DNA of 64,000 nucleotides from Brevibacterium sp. CCUG 69071 (GCF_021023135.1 NZ_PGFV01000001.1:186001-250000), one strand, 5' to 3'. Shown: positions 18,979-28,419, counted from the stretch's first letter. Made by a program: numbers and translations. The notes: generated by a model from the sequence alone, not told the origin.

Positions 18979-21651
18979 TCAGCTGAGCAGTCGACGCGTC
19001 GAATCGATCCGGGTGGTGTGGGCGAGCAGGTCGATCCGCGCGCTGAGCACATGCCCTTCGTCCTCCGTGGCGACCATCGGGTGGATGACGAGTTCGAGGA
19101 TCTGCGGGTGCCGCTCGACGAGGATCGACAGTCGCTCGAGCACCCTGGCCAGAGGGGCGATGTTCATCTGCGGCAGACCGCGATAGCCGAAGAGCCGGGG
19201 GGAGGCCTTGATGGATCTGATCATCTCCCCGGCGTCCCGGTCGGTCAGCGGGGCCACCCGATGGGCCACATCCCCGAGCAGCTCGGTCGTGTCGCCGGCC
19301 AATGAGAAGGACAGGAGCGGTCCCAACAGGGTGTCCTCGCCGGCGCGAATCACGCAGGGCACCCCGTGGGGCGCCATCGCCTGCACGTCGACGAGCGCCT
19401 CGGATTCGCCGATCACCTGTGTGATGATCCGCTGGACCGCGGTGAAGTCCTCGATCAGCTCCTCGGGAGTGTCGATGTTCAGGCGCACTCCGCCGAGCTC
19501 CATGCGGTGGCGAAGCACATTCGTCACAGCCTTGAGCGCCACGGGATAGCCGATCTCCTCCGCCGCGTCCAGTCCCTCGTCGACCGTGGAGGCCGTGATG
19601 TAGGGCAGGACCTCGATCCCATAGCACGAGAGCAGCGCACGCGTATCGGAGCGATCGAGGCGCAGCGGCACACCCGGACGAGCCTCGGCGAGGGCCGAGT
19701 CGATGATCGCCCGCACGCCTTTGTCATCGAGGTCGTCGAGTTCGAGGTAGTTGCCGTGATCGGCGGCCCGCCAGCGGGCATAGTCGGTGGTCCTGGCCAG
19801 CGCCCACACCGCGTCCTCCGGGCCCACATAGCTGGGCACGGTGTGGGAGACCCGGGAGCCGCCGTCGTCGGTGAGGTGGGTCGTCAGTTCGTCCTTGACA
19901 CCCTGGATGCCGAGGAAGCAGGCGACCGTGGTCTTCTTCGACTGCGCCGCCGTCTCGGCGAGGTGGGCGGCGATCTCCGACTCCTCGGCGCCGGCGGAAG
20001 GAGTGAAGGTGACGACGACGGAGTCGATGTCGTATCTGGCATACATCGCGGTCAGCTCCGTCCGGAAGGTCTCCGCATCGACCTCCGGGTGCAGGGACAC
20101 CGGTTCGGATTCGACGTGCAGGCCTTCCGAGCGCGAACGCTGGATGACCAGAGTCGCCAGCGCCGCCGAGTTCCCGATCACCCCGACTCGGCGGCCCGCG
20201 GGAAGCGGCTGGGTGGAGAAGACCTGAGCGAGGTCGAAGAGCTGATGGATGGTGTCGGCGCGGATGACTCCCGCCTGCTCGAGGACCTGATCGAGCGTAT
20301 TCGGGGCCAAGGAGGAGGTGCGCACGATGTGTCCAGGCGGCAGCTCCCGACCGGTGAGATCGGACTTGATGACGATGACCGGTTTGACCCGGGAGACGCG
20401 GCGGGCGATGCGGGAGAACTTGCGGGGATTGCCGATCGATTCGAGGTAGAGCCCGATCGTCTCCGTGTCCGGATCCTCCTCCCAGTACTGGAGGACGTCA
20501 TTGCCCGAGAGATCGGCACGGTTGCCCGCCGAGACGAAGGTCGAGATCCCCAGCCCCCGGCTCTTCGCCGCCGCCAGCAGCGCGGTTCCCAGGGCCCCGG
20601 ACTGGCTGAACAGACCGAGGGTCCCCGAGGCCGGCAGGAAGGGGGCGAGGGAGGCGTTGAGAGAGACGTCGGCCGAGTCGTTGACGAGGCCGAAGGAGTT
20701 CGGGCCGACCACCCGCATGCCGTAGGCGCGGGCCGTGGACACCATCTGCCGTTGCAGCTCGGCACCCTCGGCGCCGGTCTCGGCGAATCCCGAGGAGATG
20801 ACGAGGACGGCCTTGACCCCGTGCGCGGCGCACTCCTGGACCACCTCGGTGGCCGATTCTGCGGGCACCGCGATGACGGCGAGATCGGCCTTCCCTGGCA
20901 GATCACCGAGCGTCCGATAGGCCCTGACTCCGGCGATCTGGTCCGCCTCGGGGTGGACCACCCACAGATCCCCGGTGAATTTCGCGCCGGTGATGTTGCG
21001 GATGAGGAGGTTGCCCGTGGAGTTGCGTTTGCGGCTGGCGCCGATGACCACCACCGAGGTGGGGTGGAGGACCGTGCGCACACTCAGGGCCTCGGCCCTG
21101 TGCTCCCGTGAGGCCTGGACCGCGATCGAGCGCGCGGTGGGATCGATGTCGAAGTTCACGGCCACCACGCCGTCGTCGAAGCCGCGGTCCACCTCGTAGC
21201 CGGCGGCCTGGAAGACCTGGAGCATCGAACGATTCTGGGGGAGCACCTCGGCGGTGAATCTGCGGATGCCCGCCTCACGGGCCGCCGCGGCGAGATGCTC
21301 GAGGAGGATGGAGCCGATGCCGCGCCCCTGGTGGGCATCGGCGATGTTGAAGGCCACCTCGGCGGACGTGGCCGAGATCTTGTCGAAGCGACCGACGCCG
21401 ATGATGTCGTCGCCGATGAGCATGATCAGGGCGACCCGATCATGGTGATCGACGTTGACGAAGCGGTCGAGGTCGCGCTTGGGCAGCCGAGGCAGGGGAG
21501 CGAAGAAGCGCAGGTAGACGGACTCCGGGGACTGCGCCTCATGCATCCGGGCCAGGGCCTCGGCGTCGGCGGGAACGATCGGGCGAAGATGGGCGGTGCC
21601 GCCGTCGCGAAGGACGACATCGGCTTCCCACTCGGCAGGATAGTCTTCCAT
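18979..21651 (-). CDS. GNAT / NDP-forming acyl-CoA synthetase-like protein lysine acetyltransferase (PatA type)
   Basis: 890 residues. The N-terminal GNAT domain (about 10-170) has the acetyl-CoA loop QGRGIG (108-113). Residues about 200-890 match ADP-forming acyl-CoA synthetases: CoA-binding GASRKRNSTGNLL, GPNSFGLVN and a C-terminal ATP-grasp part. GNAT-first order is that of type II bacterial acetyltransferases such as Streptomyces PatA, which acetylate and inactivate acyl-CoA synthetases. The catalytic phosphohistidine of active synthetases (SHTGSLA) is replaced: the text is VRTSSLA with Arg444 at the His position, so this half probably senses ligand. The ATG at 21651 has TATGCT six bases upstream, so leaderless. 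Confidence 0.88.
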   Translation of the reverse strand: MEDYPAEWEADVVLRDGGTAHLRPIVPADAEALARMHEAQSPESVYLRFFAPLPRLPKRDLDRFVNVDHHDRVALIMLIGDDIIGVGRFDKISATSAEVAFNIADAHQGRGIGSILLEHLAAAAREAGIRRFTAEVLPQNRSMLQVFQAAGYEVDRGFDDGVVAVNFDIDPTARSIAVQASREHRAEALSVRTVLHPTSVVVIGASRKRNSTGNLLIRNITGAKFTGDLWVVHPEADQIAGVRAYRTLGDLPGKADLAVIAVPAESATEVVQECAAHGVKAVLVISSGFAETGAEGAELQRQMVSTARAYGMRVVGPNSFGLVNDSADVSLNASLAPFLPASGTLGLFSQSGALGTALLAAAKSRGLGISTFVSAGNRADLSGNDVLQYWEEDPDTETIGLYLESIGNPRKFSRIARRVSRVKPVIVIKSDLTGRELPPGHIVRTSSLAPNTLDQVLEQAGVIRADTIHQLFDLAQVFSTQPLPAGRRVGVIGNSAALATLVIQRSRSEGLHVESEPVSLHPEVDAETFRTELTAMYARYDIDSVVVTFTPSAGAEESEIAAHLAETAAQSKKTTVACFLGIQGVKDELTTHLTDDGGSRVSHTVPSYVGPEDAVWALARTTDYARWRAADHGNYLELDDLDDKGVRAIIDSALAEARPGVPLRLDRSDTRALLSCYGIEVLPYITASTVDEGLDAAEEIGYPVALKAVTNVLRHRMELGGVRLNIDTPEELIEDFTAVQRIITQVIGESEALVDVQAMAPHGVPCVIRAGEDTLLGPLLSFSLAGDTTELLGDVAHRVAPLTDRDAGEMIRSIKASPRLFGYRGLPQMNIAPLARVLERLSILVERHPQILELVIHPMVATEDEGHVLSARIDLLAHTTRIDSTRRLLS

Positions 21652-21657
21652 GTCACC

Positions 21658-21663
21658 AGCATA
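21658..21663 (-). promoter_or_regulatory. -10-like box of the acetyltransferase gene
   Basis: TATGCT on the minus strand, six bases before ATG 21651. A divergent -10-like box for the DUF5998 gene lies at 21739-21744. Confidence 0.5.
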
Positions 21664-21738
21664 GGCGGACGAGCCCGGATGTGTCCGGCCGGAGCCCCTG
21701 AGTCACGGGCCGCAGTGGGAAGACGCGGAGGAGTACGG

Positions 21739-21744
21739 CACAAT
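21739..21744 (+). promoter_or_regulatory. -10-like box of the DUF5998 gene
   Basis: CACAAT is followed by seven bases and ATG 21752. The ATG at 21743 overlaps this box, so the later start is preferred. Confidence 0.4.
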
Positions 21745-21751
21745 GGTGGGC

Positions 21752-22339
21752 ATGGCATTACCCGAAGTACTCGTTCACGATCTGCAGTCCGCCGGCTACT
21801 ACCCGCAGCTCACGCAGGGGATTCTGGCCGACTCCCTCTTCGACGAACCGGTGCTCGCCCATTTCGTCCACATCGACACGCACGTCGACATCGAATCGAT
21901 CCACCGACACGTCACGGCCTTCGTCCTTACGGAGACCAGGCTGCTGCTGGCCCACGTCGACGACGACCCGAACGCAGCTCCCGGCTCGAAGCCGCGGGCG
22001 GTCACGAGCAGCGAGGACATCGAGCTCGAGCGCCTCGGCACCGTGATGGTCGGGCGCACCTTCGCCGACCCTGCCGCCTACCGGCCCGGCGACAAGCCCG
22101 TCGAGGTCTCCCTCACCCTCTCCTGGGGAGCTTCGCGGAGGGTCGAGGCCTTCCCGGAGACCTGCGGGGATCCCGACTGCATGGGCGATCACGGCTACGG
22201 CGGCTCGATCTTCGCCGAAGACGTCATGCTCCGCGTCTCGGCTGAGGCCGAGGGCCAGCCGGCGGTCGACAGGATGGCCGAATTCGCCGGCCGGCTCCGC
22301 TCCGCGGTGTTCCAGGCCCGGCTGCGGTCGCGACGCTGA
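21752..22339 (+). CDS. DUF5998 family protein (function unknown)
   Basis: 195 residues, soluble, without signal peptide or membrane segment. I recognise the actinobacterial DUF5998 type from the order of its text (LVHDLQSAGYYP, HVTAFVLTETRLL, RVEAFPETCGDPDCMGDHGYGGS). The CGDPDCMGDHGY segment (about 135-146) has two Cys and a His and could bind metal. In relatives it sits beside the alkaline-phosphatase-like gene, as here, where its TGA overlaps the next ATG by one base. This coupling suggests the two act together, but no role is known to me. Confidence 0.7.
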   Translation: MALPEVLVHDLQSAGYYPQLTQGILADSLFDEPVLAHFVHIDTHVDIESIHRHVTAFVLTETRLLLAHVDDDPNAAPGSKPRAVTSSEDIELERLGTVMVGRTFADPAAYRPGDKPVEVSLTLSWGASRRVEAFPETCGDPDCMGDHGYGGSIFAEDVMLRVSAEAEGQPAVDRMAEFAGRLRSAVFQARLRSRR

Positions 22340-23526
22340 TGGGGGATTCGGGCCCCTCGTCCGCTCCGCGTCCGTCGACATCGAGTCTGCTCGGTCCGCC
22401 GGACTATGCGGGACCGATCCTCTCCGATGTGGTGCCGGCGGCGGCAGTCGGCCTCGGAGCCGGAGCCATCTTCGACGACACTGCCCGGGCCAGAGCCGAG
22501 AGCCTCGGTCTTGACCGGGAGACGCGGACGGCGATCGTCGTCCTCATCGACGGACTCGGCGAGCAGCAGCTGCGTCAGTACAGCGGCTACACGCCCTTCT
22601 TCCGGTCGCTGGCCGCGACCCGTCGGACCCTGTCGACAGGGTTTCCCTCGACGACGGCGAACTCTCTGTCCTCCCTGGCCACCGGTCGCCTGCCCGGCGC
22701 CCACGGCGTCGTCGGCTATCGGGTCCTCGACCCGTCCAAGGACGCCGTGTTCAACCAGCTGACCTGGGATCTCGATGTGGATCCGGTGGCGTGGGTGCCC
22801 GATGCGACCCTGTTCGAACGTCTGTCCGAGACCGGCGTGGACGTCGTCAGTCTGGGGGAGTCGAAGTTCGCCGGGAGGGGACTGAACCGGGCCTCGCTGC
22901 GCGGCGGTCGCTTCCGGGCCTCGAAGACGCTCGAGGAGCGCTGTGCCCAGGCCGTCGCCGAGGCGAAGTCTCCGGGCCGCAGACTCGTCTACCTCTACTG
23001 GGGCAATCTCGACAAGACCGGTCACGTGCACGGCTCGAACTCGGCGGCCTGGACCGAGGAGCTCGAACACGTCGACCTCGCACTCTCACGTCTGGCCGGT
23101 GACCTGCCGTCCGATGCGACGATGATCGTCACCGCCGACCACGGAATGGTCGACATCGATCACGAGCTGCGCCTCGACGTCGCCGAGGAGCCGAGACTTC
23201 GCGCGGGCGTGCGGCACATCGGCGGGGAGCCCCGCGCACTCCATGTCTATGCCGAATCCGGGGCCGCCGCCGATGTCGGCGCCGCCTGGTCCGAGATCAT
23301 CGGCCGAAGGGCACTCGTGCTCTCCCGCGCCGAGGCGATCGGCCGCGGCTACTTCGGCCCGGTGGCCGAGCACGTGCGCGAGCGCATCGGTGACTTCCTC
23401 GTCATCTGCCAGGACGAATTCGCGATCGTCGACTCGCAGAACGAATCGGCCTCGGCGCTCGCGCTCATCGGCCACCACGGCTCGACGACGGCCCGCGAAC
23501 TGGAGATCCCTCTCCTCGCGGTCTGA
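22339..23526 (+). CDS. Alkaline phosphatase superfamily protein (nucleotide pyrophosphatase/phosphodiesterase type)
   Basis: 395 residues, a single type-I phosphodiesterase fold. Two-metal ligands and the nucleophile are visible: Asp in VVLIDGLG, Thr in FPSTTANSLSSLATG, NLDKTGHVHG, TADHGM and GHHGS. Family members cleave phosphodiester or pyrophosphate bonds of nucleotides or release phosphate groups; the substrate is not known. There is no clear signal peptide, so it is probably intracellular. It is translationally coupled to DUF5998 by a one-base stop/start overlap. Confidence 0.85.
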   Translation: MGDSGPSSAPRPSTSSLLGPPDYAGPILSDVVPAAAVGLGAGAIFDDTARARAESLGLDRETRTAIVVLIDGLGEQQLRQYSGYTPFFRSLAATRRTLSTGFPSTTANSLSSLATGRLPGAHGVVGYRVLDPSKDAVFNQLTWDLDVDPVAWVPDATLFERLSETGVDVVSLGESKFAGRGLNRASLRGGRFRASKTLEERCAQAVAEAKSPGRRLVYLYWGNLDKTGHVHGSNSAAWTEELEHVDLALSRLAGDLPSDATMIVTADHGMVDIDHELRLDVAEEPRLRAGVRHIGGEPRALHVYAESGAAADVGAAWSEIIGRRALVLSRAEAIGRGYFGPVAEHVRERIGDFLVICQDEFAIVDSQNESASALALIGHHGSTTARELEIPLLAV

Positions 23527-23566
23527 CACTCTGCGGACGCTGTCAGGCCGTGTCCGCAGTGGCGGA

Positions 23567-23572
23567 TAGTAT
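23567..23572 (+). promoter_or_regulatory. -10-like box of purK
   Basis: TAGTAT is followed by GGTGGGC and GTG 23580. The same GGTGGGC spacer occurs between the box and start of the DUF5998 gene. Confidence 0.5.
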
Positions 23573-23579
23573 GGTGGGC

Positions 23580-24803
23580 GTGACTTTTCCACGTATCGGT
23601 GTCATTGGCGGAGGTCAATTGGCACGCATGCTCGCCCCCGCCGCAGAGGCCCTGGGCGTTCGGTTCTCTGTCCTCGCCGAAACCGCGGACGCTCCGGCCA
23701 CTCAGGTCATCAGCGAGGTGACGGTCGGTGACTACACCGACTATCCGACGCTCAAGGCGTTCGCCGAGACCGTCGACGTCATCACCTTCGACCATGAGCA
23801 CGTCCCGCCGGAGCACCTCGAGGCGCTCGCCGCGGCGGGTCACGCCGTGCGTCCTGGACCGCAGGCGCTGATCTTCGCTCAGGACAAGATCCGCATGCGC
23901 GCCAAGATGGACGAGCTGGGACTGCCGAACCCGGCCTGGGCCGAGATCACGTCGGCCGCCGATGCCGAGGCCTTCGGCCGTCGCGTCGGCTACCCCTACA
24001 TCCTCAAGACCCCGCGCGGCGGCTACGACGGCAAGGGCGTGCGCGTGATCGAGAGCCTCGAGCAGGCGACCACCTGGCTCGACGAGGTCGGCCAGCTCCT
24101 CGCCGAGGAGAAGGTCGACTTCACCCGTGAGCTCGCCGTCATGGTCGGGCGGTCCCCGATGGGCCAGACCGCCGTCTGGCCGGTCGTCGAGACCTGGCAG
24201 CAGAACGGCGTCTGCAAGGAGGCTGTCGCCCCGGCCCCCGGACTCGCCGACGAGAAGGCACAGGAGATCACCGAGGCGATCCTCAAGGTCGCCGGCGCCC
24301 TCGAGGTGACCGGGGTGATGGCGATGGAGATGTTCGAGACCGCCGAGGGCTTCCTCATCAACGAATTCGCCATGCGTCCTCACAACACCGGGCACTGGAC
24401 CCAGGACGGGTCGGTGACCAGTCAGTTCGAACAGCACCTGCGTGCCGTCCTCGACCTGCCGCTCGGCAGCCCCGCGGCCCGGGACAAGGTGTCCGTGATG
24501 GTCAACATCCTCGGCGCCGACCATAAGGACCTCTACCAGCCCTACCTGCACGTGATGGCCCACGATCCGGCGATCAAGGTCCACCTCTACGGCAAGGGCG
24601 TGCGCCCCGGCCGGAAGGTCGGTCACGTCAACGCCTACGGCCGGGATCGGGACCTCGTCCTTGCCCGGGCCCGTCACGCCGCTGACTTCATTGCCGGGGT
24701 CGATCCGGATCCGCACCCGCAGATGCCGCGTCCGGGCGACCTCGATGCCGAGGGCGGCGAGCGACACGATCCCGACACCGACGTTTCCGAGGAAAGGGCC
24801 TGA
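23580..24803 (+). CDS. purK: 5-(carboxyamino)imidazole ribonucleotide synthase
   Basis: 407 residues, ATP-grasp enzyme. The N-terminal [26 protein letters not shown] in the ATP-binding part, and [14 protein letters not shown] near the C-terminus are diagnostic PurK motifs. It converts AIR, ATP and bicarbonate to N5-CAIR in de novo purine synthesis. Start at GTG 23580, judged from homology (VTFPRIG) and the -10 box seven bases upstream. The stop is one base before the purE start, so it is co-transcribed. The last 35 residues are hydrophilic and variable. Confidence 0.96.
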   Translation: MTFPRIGVIGGGQLARMLAPAAEALGVRFSVLAETADAPATQVISEVTVGDYTDYPTLKAFAETVDVITFDHEHVPPEHLEALAAAGHAVRPGPQALIFAQDKIRMRAKMDELGLPNPAWAEITSAADAEAFGRRVGYPYILKTPRGGYDGKGVRVIESLEQATTWLDEVGQLLAEEKVDFTRELAVMVGRSPMGQTAVWPVVETWQQNGVCKEAVAPAPGLADEKAQEITEAILKVAGALEVTGVMAMEMFETAEGFLINEFAMRPHNTGHWTQDGSVTSQFEQHLRAVLDLPLGSPAARDKVSVMVNILGADHKDLYQPYLHVMAHDPAIKVHLYGKGVRPGRKVGHVNAYGRDRDLVLARARHAADFIAGVDPDPHPQMPRPGDLDAEGGERHDPDTDVSEERA

Positions 24804-24804
24804 G

Positions 24805-25332
24805 ATGACCGCTGCAGAAGAGACTGCCACCACCGCCTCGGCGCCGGTCGGCATCGTCATGGGATCGGACTCGGACTGGCCGACCATGCAGGCCGCCGCC
24901 GAGGCGCTCACGGACCTAGGCATCGACTCCACCGCGGAGGTCGTCTCCGCTCACCGGATGCCAGAGGACATGGTCGAGTGGGCGAAGACCGCGGCCGACC
25001 GCGGACTGCGCGTGATCATCGCCGGAGCCGGGGGAGCGGCGCACCTGCCGGGAATGATCGCCTCGATGACCTCGCTGCCCGTCATCGGTGTGCCGGTTGC
25101 GCTCAAGCACCTCGAGGGAATGGACTCGCTGCTCTCGATCGTGCAGATGCCCGGCGGCGTTCCCGTCGCCACGGTCTCGATCGGCGGGGCGAAGAACGCC
25201 GGTCTGCTCGCGGCTCGGATCCTCGGGGCCGGGACGGACGCCGAGGCGGCCGGAATCCGAGGACGTCTCGACGAGTATCGGAGCGAGCTTCGGCAAGTCG
25301 CTCTCGACAAAGGGCGCGCCTTGCGGCGATAA
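24805..25332 (+). CDS. purE: N5-carboxyaminoimidazole ribonucleotide mutase
   Basis: 175 residues, class I Pur[10 protein letters not shown] (about 19-27), SAHRMP (about 48-53) and GGAAHLPGM carry the active-site Ser, Asp and His. It moves the carboxylate of N5-CAIR, the PurK product, to carbon 4 to give CAIR. ATG 24805 follows the purK stop by one base. The gene is complete and standard. Confidence 0.96.
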   Translation: MTAAEETATTASAPVGIVMGSDSDWPTMQAAAEALTDLGIDSTAEVVSAHRMPEDMVEWAKTAADRGLRVIIAGAGGAAHLPGMIASMTSLPVIGVPVALKHLEGMDSLLSIVQMPGGVPVATVSIGGAKNAGLLAARILGAGTDAEAAGIRGRLDEYRSELRQVALDKGRALRR

Positions 25333-25338
25333 TAGAGC

Positions 25339-25358
25339 AACTTATCGATCGATCAGTT
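25339..25358. promoter_or_regulatory. 20-bp near-perfect palindrome before the acyl-CoA dehydrogenase gene
   Basis: AACTTATCGA and TCGATCAGTT match as reverse complements at 9 of 10 positions and meet at a central ATCGATCGAT (25344-25353). It lies between the purE stop and the ribosome-binding site AGGAG (25361-25365). The size and symmetry suit a dimeric repressor of the TetR or GntR type for fatty-acid genes; the protein is not identified. Confidence 0.55.
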
Positions 25359-25369
25359 ATAGGAGAATG

Positions 25370-26518
25370 ATGTTCGACCTCTACCAGCCCAGCGAAGAGC
25401 ACGAAGAGATCCGCGCCGCCGTGCGCAACGTCGTCGAGAAGAAGATCACCCCCTTCGCCGCTGAGGTCGACGCCGACGCCCGCTATCCGCAGGAGGCCCA
25501 CGACGCTCTGATCGAGACGGACTTCTTCGCCGCGCACATCCCCGAGGAGCACGGCGGCATGGGAGCCGACGCCCTGGCGGTGGCCATCATCATCGAAGAG
25601 GTCGCACGCGGATGCGCCTCGTCCTCGCTCATCCCCGCTGTCAACAAGCTCGGCAGTCTGCCGGTCCAGCTCGGCGGCAGCGAAGAGATCAAGGCCAAAT
25701 ACTTCCCGCAGGTGGCCCGCGGTGAGGCTGCGTTCTCCTACGGCCTCTCCGAGCGCGAGGCCGGATCCGATACCGCGTCGATGAAGACCCGAGCGGTCCG
25801 CGACGGAGACGATTGGATCCTCAACGGGGTCAAGACCTGGATCACGAACGCCGGCGTCTCCGAGTACTACACGGTCATGGCCGTCACCGACCCCGAGGGC
25901 GCACGCGGGCGCAACATCTCGGCCTTCGTCGTCGAGAAGTCCGATGAGGGCTTCACCTTCGGAGAGAAGGAGCGCAAGCTCGGAATCAAGGGCTCGCCCA
26001 CCCGCGAACTCCTCTTCGACAATGTCCGGCTGCCCGGGGACCGGATCGTGGGAGACCCCGGAGAGGGGCTCAAGATCGCCCTGCGGACGCTTGACCACAC
26101 GCGTGTGACCATCGCCGCCCAGGCCGTCGGCATCGCCCAGGGCGCACTCGACTACGCGCTCGGCTATGTCAAGGAACGTCAGCAGTTCGGCAAGTCCATC
26201 GCCGAGAACCAGGCGATCCAGTTCATGCTCGCCGACATGGGAATGAAGCTCGAGGCCGCCCGCCAGCTGACCTACACCGCTGCGGCCAAGAGCGAACGCG
26301 GAGACGACGACCTGACCTACTTCGGCGCCGCGGCGAAGGCCTTCGCCTCCGATGCAGCCATGGAGATCACCACCGACGCGGTGCAGCTGCTCGGCGGTGC
26401 CGGCTACGTCTCCGACCACCCGGTCGAGCGGATGATGCGCGATGCCAAGATCACCCAGATCTACGAGGGCACGAACCAGATCCAGCGCATGGTGATGGGC
26501 CGCAAGCTCATCGCCTGA
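25370..26518 (+). CDS. Acyl-CoA dehydrogenase (FadE25-like)
   Basis: 382 residues, full-length ACAD. Family text: YGLSEREAGSDTASMKT (FAD and substrate loop), NGVKTWITNAG, GIKGSPTRELLF, and the catalytic base Glu366 in IYEGTNQIQR. It oxidises an acyl-CoA to the trans-2-enoyl-CoA with FAD; the short or branched chain type is likely but not provable. Two adjacent ATGs exist (25367, 25370); the second is chosen because AGGAG ends four bases before it, against one base for the first. In M. tuberculosis fadE25 also follows purE. Confidence 0.93.
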   Translation: MFDLYQPSEEHEEIRAAVRNVVEKKITPFAAEVDADARYPQEAHDALIETDFFAAHIPEEHGGMGADALAVAIIIEEVARGCASSSLIPAVNKLGSLPVQLGGSEEIKAKYFPQVARGEAAFSYGLSEREAGSDTASMKTRAVRDGDDWILNGVKTWITNAGVSEYYTVMAVTDPEGARGRNISAFVVEKSDEGFTFGEKERKLGIKGSPTRELLFDNVRLPGDRIVGDPGEGLKIALRTLDHTRVTIAAQAVGIAQGALDYALGYVKERQQFGKSIAENQAIQFMLADMGMKLEAARQLTYTAAAKSERGDDDLTYFGAAAKAFASDAAMEITTDAVQLLGGAGYVSDHPVERMMRDAKITQIYEGTNQIQRMVMGRKLIA

Positions 26519-26881
26519 ATCGCACAGGCGCAGACTACGGCGGCCCGGACGCTTCTCTCGAAGCGGCCGGGCCGCCGCTCTGCGCTGCGTCTGCGGCCGG
26601 TGCCGGTCGACTCCGGCGCCGACTCACTCCGCTTCGGCGCGGTCGCGGCGGCGGACTCAGGCTCGGCGCGACTGCAGATTCTGTCTCGGTCGGGTGTGGG
26701 AAGGAACACAGGCACTCATGCGACATGCGCGGTGCGGATGTGCCGCAATCGGGGACTCGCACGCGACACAATGGATGAACACAGTGGACTCTGACGAAGA
26801 TTTGGCACAGTGGTCTCTGTGACCGTGGTTCCGGGAGTCCCGCGTGACCGGATCAGCAGTGAGAGAGACAGAGGAGAGTCG
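26519..26881. other. 363-bp intergenic region before the LCP gene
   Basis: A strong hairpin occurs at its start (26539-26576). The remainder up to the LCP start at 26882 contains no convincing gene. An upstream in-frame GTG at 26810 would extend the LCP protein by 24 residues but lacks a ribosome-binding site. Confidence 0.6.
26539..26576 (+). terminator. Hairpin after the acyl-CoA dehydrogenase gene
   Basis: A 17-bp stem with a single mismatch (26539-26555 against 26560-26576) and a 4-base TCTC loop, 20 bases after the stop. There is no T-run. Confidence 0.6.
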
Positions 26882-28402
26882 GTGGCCGAAACGAGATATG
26901 TCGACCCCATTCGGCATCCGTCGTACGCGTCACAGCCGACTCGCGATGTGCGAGCCTGGCTGCTCCTCGTCGTCACCGTCCTCATCCCCGGCGGAGTGCA
27001 GCTGCTGTTCCGCCGGCGGCGCTGGGCGCAGATCTCACTGTCGATCACCGCGATCAGCTGGGCCCTTGCGATCATCGCCATCGTCGCGGTTCTCATCAAC
27101 CGCAGCTTCGCCTTCACGATCGGCACGAATCCCTTCATCCTCACATTCCTCACGATCTGGATCCCGGTCGTCGCGATCAACTGGGTCGTGTGCCTCTTCG
27201 ATTCGCTGCGCCGAATCAGGCTCGTCACCATCTCGCAGAAGGTCCGCAGACGCTTCGTCGCCGCCTTCTGCGCCCTGCTGCTCATCGTCGTCGGCCCCCT
27301 CGCATGGGGAACGACGATGCTCAATTCCCAGCGCGGTCTGATGAGCGACCTCTTCGCCTCCGGAAAGGCGGCGAAACCCGTCGACGGTCGCTACAACATC
27401 CTGCTGCTCGGCTCCGACGCCGGCAAGGGACGCACGGGCATCCGGCCGGACTCGATGTCCCTGGTCTCGATCGATGCGAAGACCGGCAAGTCGGTGATCG
27501 TCGGCCTCCCACGCAATATGCAGAACGTGCCCTTCCCCGAGGACTCGCCGCTGCACAAGCACTACCCACAGGGCTACAACTGCGGCAACGAGTGCCTGCT
27601 CAACGCCGTGTTCCAGCAGGGCGAACAGCACAAGGACGAATTCGAGGACCCGAAGACCGCGGGGGAGCAGGCGACGATGGATGCCGCCTCGGCGATCACC
27701 GGCCTCGAGGTCCAGTACTACGCGATGGTCAACCTCAAAGGCTTCGAGAAGCTCATCGACGCCCTCGGCGGGATCAACCTGGTCTCGGGCAAGCGAGTGC
27801 CGATCTCATCGAAGGTCGACCCCACCACCGGCCAGCACGGCCCGGTCAAGGGCTGGATCGAACCGGGTGAGCAGAAGCTCGACGGGTTCCATGCCCTGTG
27901 GTTCGCCCGCTCGCGCGAGTTCTCCAGCGACTACGAGCGGATGGTCCGGCAGCGCTGTGTGCAGACGGCGATGGTCAAACAGCTCGACCCCGCCACCGTG
28001 CTGACGAAGTACCAGGCGATCGCCAAGGCGACCCCGGGTGCCGTGTCGACGGACATTCCCTCGTCCGAGGTCGACTCGTTCGTCGATCTGGCACTCAAGA
28101 CCAAATCACAGAAGATCGAGTCACTCGATCTGACTCCGCCGGAGGTGACCCCGTCGAACCCCGACTTCGATGTGGCACATCAGCTGGTTGCGGATAAGAT
28201 CGAAGAAGCATCCCAGGACTCTGAGAAGGACAAGGATGCTCTGTCGGCTCCCGGCGGAACGCTTTCGGTTTCTGCCGGAGTCGATGCGGGGATCGGTTCG
28301 GCCTCCGAATCCGAGCCGCAGCTGTTGGCGCAGGGCGCCGGCGACGGCGGTGCTGACAAGGGCGAAGACTCCGATGACAAGTCGATCTGCTACGTCCCCT
28401 GA
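26882..28402 (+). CDS. LytR-CpsA-Psr (LCP) family cell-wall glycopolymer transferase
   Basis: 506 residues. The N-terminal cytosolic part is followed by about four hydrophobic segments (about 20-165) and an extracellular LCP domain (about 180-400) with the pyrophosphate-binding text YNILLLGSDAGKGRTGIRPDSM, GLPRNMQN, and the later ALWFARSREFSSDYERM. LCP enzymes move glycopolymers from undecaprenyl-phosphate carriers to peptidoglycan. The C-terminal 100 residues are hydrophilic. GTG 26882 is chosen because of the AGAGGAGAG just upstream. The neighbouring hydrolase and mannose genes support a cell-wall role. Confidence 0.92.
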   Translation: MAETRYVDPIRHPSYASQPTRDVRAWLLLVVTVLIPGGVQLLFRRRRWAQISLSITAISWALAIIAIVAVLINRSFAFTIGTNPFILTFLTIWIPVVAINWVVCLFDSLRRIRLVTISQKVRRRFVAAFCALLLIVVGPLAWGTTMLNSQRGLMSDLFASGKAAKPVDGRYNILLLGSDAGKGRTGIRPDSMSLVSIDAKTGKSVIVGLPRNMQNVPFPEDSPLHKHYPQGYNCGNECLLNAVFQQGEQHKDEFEDPKTAGEQATMDAASAITGLEVQYYAMVNLKGFEKLIDALGGINLVSGKRVPISSKVDPTTGQHGPVKGWIEPGEQKLDGFHALWFARSREFSSDYERMVRQRCVQTAMVKQLDPATVLTKYQAIAKATPGAVSTDIPSSEVDSFVDLALKTKSQKIESLDLTPPEVTPSNPDFDVAHQLVADKIEEASQDSEKDKDALSAPGGTLSVSAGVDAGIGSASESEPQLLAQGAGDGGADKGEDSDDKSICYVP

Positions 28403-28419
28403 GGCGTGAGCCACACGCC
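28403..28419 (+). terminator. Small hairpin directly after the LCP stop
   Basis: GGCGTG (28403-28408) and CACGCC (28414-28419) with a 5-base loop begin at the base after the stop codon. A weak candidate. Confidence 0.35.

Noticed and set aside
26810-26881. Earlier GTG start for the LCP protein
   Set aside because: It adds 24 residues unlike LCP proteins, and the GTG at 26882 has a good Shine-Dalgarno.
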